Below, one piece after another: positions 57,436 through 62,746 of a stretch of DNA of 62,746 bases. Numbering within the stretch: position 1 is the first letter of the stretch; each line of letters begins with the position of its first letter. The stretch lies in IMG/VR virus record IMGVR_UViG_3300044971_000798, positions 1-62,746 of that record; one strand, given 5' to 3'. The notes beneath the pieces are model-generated. The model did no database searches. It was given only the letters and a program-made list of their open reading frames with translations, and was not told the origin of the DNA. Source of the stretch: a virus. The translations under genes and the position numbers were made by a program.

Positions 57436-58469
57436 CATATCTTAGTCACATGGGTGATGATCGCATGGTTGTGAACGCTGCCCGCGTGTCCTTCGGCAAG
57501 CGCACCCAAGAGTTCCGGCCCGGCAAGGACGACCGCCTGCTGGCCTTCCTAGCGCGCCACAAGCATGAACTGCCGTTTGCCCACCCCCACGTCAGCTTCC
57601 ACTTCAAGGCGCCCATCTTTGTGGCCCGGCAACTGGCCAAGCACCAAGTAGGCTTCGTGTGGTCGGAGATCAGCCGTCGCTACGTCAAGGATCGGCCCGA
57701 ATTTTATATTCCGTCCTACTGGCGCAAGGCGGCAGAAAATGTAAAGCAGGGCAGTTCTTTGGAACCTGTGGATATTTCTCCGCGTGGTAAGTGTAATCGT
57801 TGTGGTATACCTGTCAGCTATCCTAAACGGCTTTGGTGTAGCTCTGAGTGTCAAACGCTTTCTTGGCGAGAAAACAACCGCTATGCGTATATATTCTCGA
57901 AATGGGGCGCCGCTGCCAAGTTTGAGAATATTCCTTTTACTATCACGCCGGACGATCTTGCGTGGCCCGATAAGTGTCCGTATCTAGATATCCAGCTTGA
58001 TTACACTCCCGGCGACAAAAACGACAATAAGGCATCTCTGGATAAAATTGTGCCTGCTCTTGGTTACGTTCCAGGGAATGTGCAAATTGTTTCTTTGCTT
58101 GCCAATAAGATGAAAAGTTCTGCGTCCTTGGAGCAGATTAAGACTTTTGCAAAAAACGCCTTGTTTATTCACGGTGGGGTTTTTGCAGAAACTTCTCACT
58201 CCTACGCAGATTATTGTGAAAAGGCTGCTGACCTTTATGTGGAACTTATCTCACAGGGTGTTTGCGCTGAACAGGCTCGCATGGTATTGCCCCAAGCGCA
58301 ACTAACGGAATGGCACTGGACCGGAAGTCTGCTGGGCTGGAGCCGGGTCTGGAACCTGCGCGTAAAGCCTGATGCCCAGGCCGAAACCCGTGAAATTGTG
58401 CAACTAATTGGGCCAACCATGAAAGCTTTATTTCCGTTTTCTTGGTCTGCTTTGACTGGCGACCGCTAG
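57426..58469 (+). CDS. thyX: FAD-dependent thymidylate synthase with inserted endonuclease domain
   Basis: Residues 1-111 and 255-347 together make a normal-sized ThyX: 'HPHVSFHFKAPIFVARQLAK', the signature region HQVGFVWSEISRRYV (residues 73-87), and after the insert 'YVELISQGVCAEQARMVLPQ' and 'WHWTGSLLGWSRVWNLRV'. ThyX makes dTMP from dUMP with folate, NADPH and FAD. Residues about 112-254 are an in-frame insert with CNRCG and CSSEC zinc-ribbon pairs, 'CPYLDIQLDYTPG' and 'SLDKIVPALGYVPGNVQIVS', related to the HNH protein at 60565. The insert is more AT-rich. No intein splice motifs are seen, so it is either an embedded domain or is removed at RNA level. Confidence 0.88.
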   Translation: MEVTYLSHMGDDRMVVNAARVSFGKRTQEFRPGKDDRLLAFLARHKHELPFAHPHVSFHFKAPIFVARQLAKHQVGFVWSEISRRYVKDRPEFYIPSYWRKAAENVKQGSSLEPVDISPRGKCNRCGIPVSYPKRLWCSSECQTLSWRENNRYAYIFSKWGAAAKFENIPFTITPDDLAWPDKCPYLDIQLDYTPGDKNDNKASLDKIVPALGYVPGNVQIVSLLANKMKSSASLEQIKTFAKNALFIHGGVFAETSHSYADYCEKAADLYVELISQGVCAEQARMVLPQAQLTEWHWTGSLLGWSRVWNLRVKPDAQAETREIVQLIGPTMKALFPFSWSALTGDR

Positions 58470-58486
58470 AAATTTCTGGCGTTCTT

Positions 58487-58495
58487 TGGTATACT
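58487..58495 (+). promoter_or_regulatory. Extended -10 promoter before the RNR gene
   Basis: TGGTATACT is an extended -10 element; no good -35 is seen at 17 bases. RNA would start near 58502, leaving a short leader with CAGGAG before the ATG at 58523. Confidence 0.5.
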
Positions 58496-58522
58496 GACCC
58501 TTCATCCAAACAGGAGCTTTGA

Positions 58523-60565
58523 ATGCGTAATTCACCCGAAGTGCGTACACCGTCCGTGCGCGCTGCTACCATTACTCGTCGCACTTACTCCCGCCCACTG
58601 GAAGGCGGCGGCTTTGAAAGCTGGGACGACATTGTCGGTCGCGTCGTCAGCCACCAGCGTTGGCTGTGGCAGCGGGCGCTGGGCGACGTCCCCTTGGACA
58701 AGAAGCAAGAAGATGAACTTGAAGAACTGCGTGACGTGCTGCTGCGCCGTAGCGGTTCTGTGTCTGGCCGTACCCTGTGGCTGGGCGGCACCGAAGTAGC
58801 CAAGCGCCGCGAGGCGTCCATGTTTAACTGCGCGTTCACGAAGGTGGAGACGGTCCATGACGTTGTCGACTCCTTCTGGCTGCTGTTGCAGGGCTGCGGC
58901 GTCGGCTTCGAACCCGTTGTCGGTACGCTCAATGGCTTTACTGCGCCGATGGAAATCGAAGTGGTACGGTCCCAGCGTCATCTACTGGAGCAAAAGAAAG
59001 GCCGCGAAACCAATGTCGAAACGTATACTACCGAAGGCGACCGACTCTGGGGCCGCAAAACGGTATGGACAATTAGTGTGGGTGATTCAGCAGAAGCGTG
59101 GGCAAAGTCGGTCGGTAAAATGCTGGCTGGCAAGCGGAAGGCTGATGTGCTACGACTTGACTTCTCGCAGATTCGTCCAGCCGGGCAACGTCTTAAGGGC
59201 TATGGGTGGATTTCGTCGGGTGATGAAACTTTTGCGCCTGCAATGCAGCATATCGCGGAAATCCTCAACAATCGCGCTGGTCATCTCCTTTCCCGAATCG
59301 ACATCCTCGACGTCCTCAACCACCTTGGCACAACCCTCTCCTCACGTCGTTCGGCTGAGATTGCGCTCGTTCCTTACGGCGATGCCGAATGGGTAGACTT
59401 TGCCAAGGCCAAAAAGGACTTCTGGCTACATAACAACTACCACCGCCAGCAATCTAACAACTCCGTCACTTTCCACGCCAAACCTGCGCGCGAAGACATT
59501 GCCGGGTTGTTCGACATGATGCAAGATGCGGGCGGCTCCGAGCCGGGTTTCATCAACTTTGTGGAGGGCAAGCGCCGGGGTCCGTGGATGTCGGGCGTCA
59601 ATCCCTGCGCCGAAATCCTGCTGCCCAACAAGGGCTTCTGTAACTTGGTGGAAATCAATCTGTCACACTTCAACGGCATCCACGCCAAGAAGCTGTGGCG
59701 GGTGGCGGAACTGCTGGCCCGTGCCAACTACCGCCAGACCTGCGTCAATCTGGTGGACGGCGTCCTTCAGCGGGCGTGGCACGAGAACAACGAGTTCCTG
59801 CGGCTGTGTGGCGTGGGCGTCACAGGCGTTGCCGAATGGGAACCAGCGGGTGATCCGTCCGTCTGGCGCATGCTTCGCGACAAAGTCAAGCGGGCGGCGA
59901 ATGGTATGGCCGACGAACTGGGGCTGCCGCGTCCCAAGGCCGTCACTACGGTCAAGCCGTCGGGCACCCTGTCGAAGATTATGGACACGACCGAAGGCGT
60001 TCACAAGCCGCTGGGCCGCTATATCTTCAATAATGTACGCTTCAGCAAGCACGATCCGTTCGTTCAGGAACTGGTGGACGCCAACTATAAGGTGATTCAG
60101 GACCCGTCCAGCCAGGATGCGGTGCTGGTTACGTTCCCGGTGGCCTACCCACGGGTCCAGATGGACGAAGTAGACGGTAAGTTCGTCAACTTGGAACCCG
60201 CGACGGTCCAGTTGGCTCGCTACAAGACCATGATGGACAATTATGTGGACCATAACTGTTCGGTTACGATCAGCTACAGCCCGGAAGAAGCACCGGAAAT
60301 CGTGGATTGGCTCCATGAAAACTGGGAATCCTACGTGGGCGTGAGCTTTTTGTACCGGACAGACCCCACTAAGACGGCCAAGGACCTTGGCTATTTATAT
60401 TTGCCCCAACAGGTTGTTACAGAAGAAGAATATAATGAGTATGTAAGTACCTTGAAGCCTATAAAAGGGGAAGAAATGGGTACGAATGAACTTGTAAAAG
60501 AAGCTGACGACTTTGAAATCGACACCGGAAGCGAATGTGCAACTGGTGCGTGTCCTGTACGGTAA
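58523..60565 (+). CDS. Class II (B12-dependent) ribonucleotide reductase, monomeric type
   Basis: The 680-residue enzyme has the active-site Cys pattern of adenosylcobalamin-dependent RTPR: C103 (FNCAF) and C373 (GFCNLVEI) as the redox pair, C362 (NPCAEILLPN) as the thiyl radical site, and C672/C677 (ECATGACPVR) as the C-terminal shuttle. 'GCGVGFEPV' and 'TVKPSGTLSKIMDTTEGVH' are also typical. It turns ribonucleoside triphosphates into deoxy forms and needs B12 from the host. It follows thyX and precedes an HNH gene on TAATG. Confidence 0.92.
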   Translation: MRNSPEVRTPSVRAATITRRTYSRPLEGGGFESWDDIVGRVVSHQRWLWQRALGDVPLDKKQEDELEELRDVLLRRSGSVSGRTLWLGGTEVAKRREASMFNCAFTKVETVHDVVDSFWLLLQGCGVGFEPVVGTLNGFTAPMEIEVVRSQRHLLEQKKGRETNVETYTTEGDRLWGRKTVWTISVGDSAEAWAKSVGKMLAGKRKADVLRLDFSQIRPAGQRLKGYGWISSGDETFAPAMQHIAEILNNRAGHLLSRIDILDVLNHLGTTLSSRRSAEIALVPYGDAEWVDFAKAKKDFWLHNNYHRQQSNNSVTFHAKPAREDIAGLFDMMQDAGGSEPGFINFVEGKRRGPWMSGVNPCAEILLPNKGFCNLVEINLSHFNGIHAKKLWRVAELLARANYRQTCVNLVDGVLQRAWHENNEFLRLCGVGVTGVAEWEPAGDPSVWRMLRDKVKRAANGMADELGLPRPKAVTTVKPSGTLSKIMDTTEGVHKPLGRYIFNNVRFSKHDPFVQELVDANYKVIQDPSSQDAVLVTFPVAYPRVQMDEVDGKFVNLEPATVQLARYKTMMDNYVDHNCSVTISYSPEEAPEIVDWLHENWESYVGVSFLYRTDPTKTAKDLGYLYLPQQVVTEEEYNEYVSTLKPIKGEEMGTNELVKEADDFEIDTGSECATGACPVR

Positions 60566-60993
60566 TGCCCCATAAGGACAGAGATCAGGACCGGGAGTAT
60601 AAGCGCCAATATTACTCCCGGCGCCGCCGCGAAGACCCTGAATACAGCCGAAAAGGCCAGTACGACTGGCGTGTTAGGAACCCGAAGAAGTATTTACTGT
60701 CTAGGGCCAGGGGCAGAGCTAAGGTAGAGGGTATTCCCTTTGCTATTACAGATGAAGATTTTGAAATACCTGAATATTGCCCAATATTTAGGCATCTCAA
60801 ATTGCAATTTAGTAATGGCAGAGGTAGTAGACCTGATAATATACCCACTCTAGATAAGATAATACCCGCTTTGGGGTATGTTCCGGGTAATGTAGCTGTA
60901 ATATCAATGCGGGCTAATCGCCTAAAGAGCGATTCTACGGCACAAGAATTGCAAGCTATATTGGATTGGATCAATGATCAAACAGCAAGCTAA
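60565..60993 (+). CDS. HNH-type endonuclease downstream of RNR (142 aa)
   Basis: The ATG at 60565 overlaps the RNR stop (TAATG). The protein has a basic N-terminus ('YKRQYYSRRRREDPEYSRKG') and a C-terminal core 'CPIFRHLKLQFSNGRGSRPD', 'TLDKIIPALGYVPGNVAVIS', MRANRLKSD. The core is closely similar to the domain inserted in ThyX (LDKI then PALGYVPGNV identical in both). It is AT-rich compared with the RNR. It is probably a free homing endonuclease of the same family. Confidence 0.8.
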   Translation: MPHKDRDQDREYKRQYYSRRRREDPEYSRKGQYDWRVRNPKKYLLSRARGRAKVEGIPFAITDEDFEIPEYCPIFRHLKLQFSNGRGSRPDNIPTLDKIIPALGYVPGNVAVISMRANRLKSDSTAQELQAILDWINDQTAS

Positions 60994-61162
60994 GAAAAGG
61001 AGTCCGTGTCGTGGAATATGCCATATTGTTAGGGGTCCCTATAGCCGCATGTGCGGTGGCTGCCTCCGTTTTCTTACGGAAATTGAAAACTGGAGCCGAT
61101 ATACTGATGAAGAACGGGCGAATATCCTCCGGCTACTACCACTAAGGGTAGAACAGACTTGA
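60974..61162 (+). CDS. DUF1289 family small protein (62 aa)
   Basis: The pattern SPCRGICHIVRGPYSRMCGG then CLRFLTEIENWSRYTDEERA and 'LRLLPLR' is the proteobacterial DUF1289 family, which has four conserved Cys and is described as a putative iron-sulphur or zinc protein. It is usual in bacterial chromosomes; in a phage it may be captured from the host. It overlaps the HNH gene by 20 bases. Confidence 0.78.
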   Translation: MIKQQAKKRSPCRGICHIVRGPYSRMCGGCLRFLTEIENWSRYTDEERANILRLLPLRVEQT

Positions 61163-61217
61163 TTTTATGGAGCCAGTGGGGTATTATCCTGCTGGCTTCA
61201 TCTATTTGGGGGTACTC

Positions 61218-61424
61218 ATGAAGTTTTCCGTTACATACGAGGATGGACTGTGGACCTTCAGCCTGGAATCCACTGATCCGCAGTCCGATTACTACGAAGA
61301 ATTCGAAATTATGGACGAAGACGAAGCCAAGACCGTGGCCGCCGAGCTTATTGGCGAGATTTCCATAGCCGACGACGACCTAGACCTAGAAGAAATGGTT
61401 GCCAACAGGATCGACCCCGAATGA
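61218..61424 (+). CDS. Small acidic protein (68 aa)
   Basis: I start at the ATG at 61218 (GGGGG upstream; KFSVTYEDGLWTFSLESTDP) instead of an in-frame ATG at 61167. The protein is acidic: 'QSDYYEEFEIMDEDEAKTVA', 'ADDDLDLEEMVANRID'. Its charge and size recall DNA mimics, but this is speculation. It overlaps the next gene (ATGA). Confidence 0.65.
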   Translation: MKFSVTYEDGLWTFSLESTDPQSDYYEEFEIMDEDEAKTVAAELIGEISIADDDLDLEEMVANRIDPE

Positions 61425-61672
61425 CCCAGTCCAAAGCTTCAGCTATCGAACAATTCCAAGAGATGGTGGACCTGGACCGTAAAATAGCCAGCACCGTCGC
61501 CAAGGTTATGGCCCAGTCCCCGGTAGCTATCATGATTGCCTGGGAAGATGCTGAAGGTGGCGTTAAGGCTACCAGCATTCCCTTCTCGGCCTGCCTTGTC
61601 AAGGGCATGGTCGACACCCTTTTCGATATGGTATTTGACAATGATCCAGAAGCTGATGACGATGTATCGTAA
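61421..61672 (+). CDS. Small helical protein (83 aa)
   Basis: The sequence 'AIEQFQEMVDLDRKIASTVA', 'VAIMIAWEDAEGGVKATSIP' then 'CLVKGMVDTLFDMVFDND' is helix, strand, helix with an acidic end. It is the last gene of the rightward early operon before the fibre promoter. Unknown function. Confidence 0.65.
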   Translation: MTQSKASAIEQFQEMVDLDRKIASTVAKVMAQSPVAIMIAWEDAEGGVKATSIPFSACLVKGMVDTLFDMVFDNDPEADDDVS

Positions 61673-61685
61673 AGCACGGTATGTC

Positions 61686-61714
61686 TTGCATAATTTAGCC
61701 CACTATGTTATACT
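61686..61714 (+). promoter_or_regulatory. Sigma70 promoter for the tail fibre gene
   Basis: TTGCAT (61686-61691) and TATACT (61709-61714) are 17 bases apart. RNA would start near 61721; GGAGA at 61726-61730 serves the ATG at 61740. Confidence 0.65.
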
Positions 61715-61739
61715 AGTTCGCTAATGGAGATGCCAACCC

Positions 61740-62746
61740 ATGCCAAATTTTAAAATCTCGCAGCTTACGACGGCAACTGCCGTCTCGGCCACCAACCAAT
61801 TTGAAATCAATCAGAACGCCGCTTCCCGCAGCTTGGAAGTATCGGTGCTTTCTACCTATATTCGCAGCGGCGATTCCGGCAAAGCTATTGTAGTATCCGT
61901 AAGTACCGCATCTGACGCCGTCCGTATCACCCAGACAGGCACTGGCAACGCGCTGGTAGTTGAGGATAGCACAAATCCCGATAGCAGTCCGTTTGTGGTA
62001 GATGCTTCCGGCAATGTTGGCGTGGGAACTGGAACCCCAACCGCTAAACTAGACATTGGTTCGGGCAACCTTTCGTTCACCAGTACGGGGCAGCGCATTA
62101 CGGGGGACTTTAGTAACGGCACACAAAGCAATCGTGTATTTTTTCAAACCACAACCGCAGGCGGCGGTACCTCAGTTGGCACCATCCCAAATGCAACGGG
62201 AGTTAACAGTGCCTTTAATGCTTTTGGAGGGCCAGACCCAGGCAACGCATCTTTTGCTCAACTTAGGGCTGGTTCAGATACGTCAGATGTTCGTTTGACT
62301 TCTGGCATAAATGGAACTGGCACCTACTACCCCATGACGTTTTACACAGGCGGCTCCGAGCGGATGCGCCTGGATACGTCTGGCAACGTTGGGATTGGGA
62401 CGACAAGCACCACTGCAAATGCAAAGTTGGCGGTGGAGCAGGGTATAGTCGCACGGGCTTCAACAGCAGGGTTAGTTCCTTACCTACAGTTGTATAACTC
62501 AAATGCTGGCACTGATCTAAAAACATGGCGGTTTGGCGGCGATTCTGCTGGGTCGCTTTCAATTGAAACAGTTAATGATGCTTATAGCGCTGCTGTGCAG
62601 CGTTTGGTTATTAACAGCAGCGGCAACGTGGGGATTGGGACGAGTTCGCCTTCGGCATACGGCCTGACAGTAAGTAAGGCTTCTGGTGCCGCAGGAATGC
62701 AAATTGCGTCAGGGGCTAATAATTCTGACTTTGTAATGAGTGGAAC
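61740..62746 (+). CDS. Tail fibre, N-terminal two thirds; continues at 2044
   Basis: The frame is open to the contig end (335 codons plus two bases). The N-terminus PNFKISQLTTATAVSATNQF resembles the fibre at 3163 and is an attachment domain. The body has repeats of 'SGNVGVGTGTPTAKLDIGSG', 'ERMRLDTSGNVGIGTTST' and '[20 protein letters not shown]' type, which often precede an S74 chaperone. The last 127 bases equal 1917-2043 in the same frame, so the protein most likely continues through 2044-2677 to the S74 domain and stop. Confidence 0.85.
   Translation, partial: MPNFKISQLTTATAVSATNQFEINQNAASRSLEVSVLSTYIRSGDSGKAIVVSVSTASDAVRITQTGTGNALVVEDSTNPDSSPFVVDASGNVGVGTGTPTAKLDIGSGNLSFTSTGQRITGDFSNGTQSNRVFFQTTTAGGGTSVGTIPNATGVNSAFNAFGGPDPGNASFAQLRAGSDTSDVRLTSGINGTGTYYPMTFYTGGSERMRLDTSGNVGIGTTSTTANAKLAVEQGIVARASTAGLVPYLQLYNSNAGTDLKTWRFGGDSAGSLSIETVNDAYSAAVQRLVINSSGNVGIGTSSPSAYGLTVSKASGAAGMQIASGANNSDFVMSG
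62620..62746 (+). repeat. 127-base exact repeat, terminal copy
   Basis: These are the last 127 bases of the contig and equal 1917-2043 exactly, in the same frame. The distance between copies is 60,703 bases, the inferred genome length. Confidence 0.95.

Noticed and set aside
57759-58190. Intein in ThyX
   Set aside because: No Cys or Ser at a clear splice start, no His-Asn at the end, and no Hint-domain blocks were seen.

Overview
The window is the nearly complete genome of a tailed double-stranded DNA bacteriophage, most likely a podovirus-type phage, assembled as one contig. The evidence is a full head and DNA-packaging module (small and large terminase, a 779-residue portal, scaffold, capsid), fibre and internal-virion proteins but no tail tape measure or contractile sheath, a lysis cassette, and a phage replication and nucleotide-metabolism set. 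The bases look moderately GC-rich. A B12-type (class II) ribonucleotide reductase, ThyX, a DUF1289 protein, a GTA-type 3TM holin and many alphaproteobacteria-phage-like small proteins suggest an alphaproteobacterial host. That host call is inference. No tRNA, integrase, repressor or CRISPR was seen, so a lytic life style is likely.

The ends of the contig are informative. The last 127 bases (62620-62746) are identical to 1917-2043 and in the same reading frame, so the fibre gene that starts at 61740 continues at 2044 and ends at 2677. The simplest reading is a circular or circularly permuted genome of 60,703 bp (1917-62619), with bases 1-1916 being a branch from a second, related phage that was joined to it during assembly.

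Layout. (a) 1-1916: foreign branch with a second head-tail adaptor, two small tail genes and an alternative fibre N-terminus. (b) 2044-5010: end of the S74-chaperone fibre, two small genes and a coiled-coil fibre. (c) 5090-29625, rightward: P-loop ATPase, TerS, TerL, portal, GroES-like protein, scaffold, capsid, adaptors, stabilisation and fibre proteins and four internal or tail proteins, ending in a 1633-residue protein. (d) 29674-32575: a two-gene glycosyltransferase and methyltransferase/DUF115 cassette with its own sigma70 promoter. (e) 32572-54386, all leftward: basic Gly/Lys-rich proteins, endolysin, holin, phosphoesterase, dUTPase, nucleases, a DNA polymerase split in two by an HNH endonuclease, SleB-type hydrolase, SSB-like protein, Sak4-like ATPase, Cas4-like nuclease, rIIB and rIIA, and many small early-type genes. 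(f) 54387-57025: a 2.6-kb divergent control region with promoters, two GTGAG/CTCAC cruciform-like units, a four-times repeated motif and a (TG)n tract; it is the best candidate for the replication origin. (g) 57026-61672, rightward: ThyX with an inserted nuclease domain, class II RNR, a related free HNH protein and small genes. (h) 61740-62746: first two thirds of the fibre gene.

The genes form a coherent programme. Host sigma70 promoters in the control region fire both the leftward replication, recombination and takeover genes and the rightward dNTP-synthesis genes. Virion genes follow, and lysis genes sit at the far end of the leftward block. Three homing-type endonucleases are each attached to a DNA-synthesis gene (polA, thyX, RNR).
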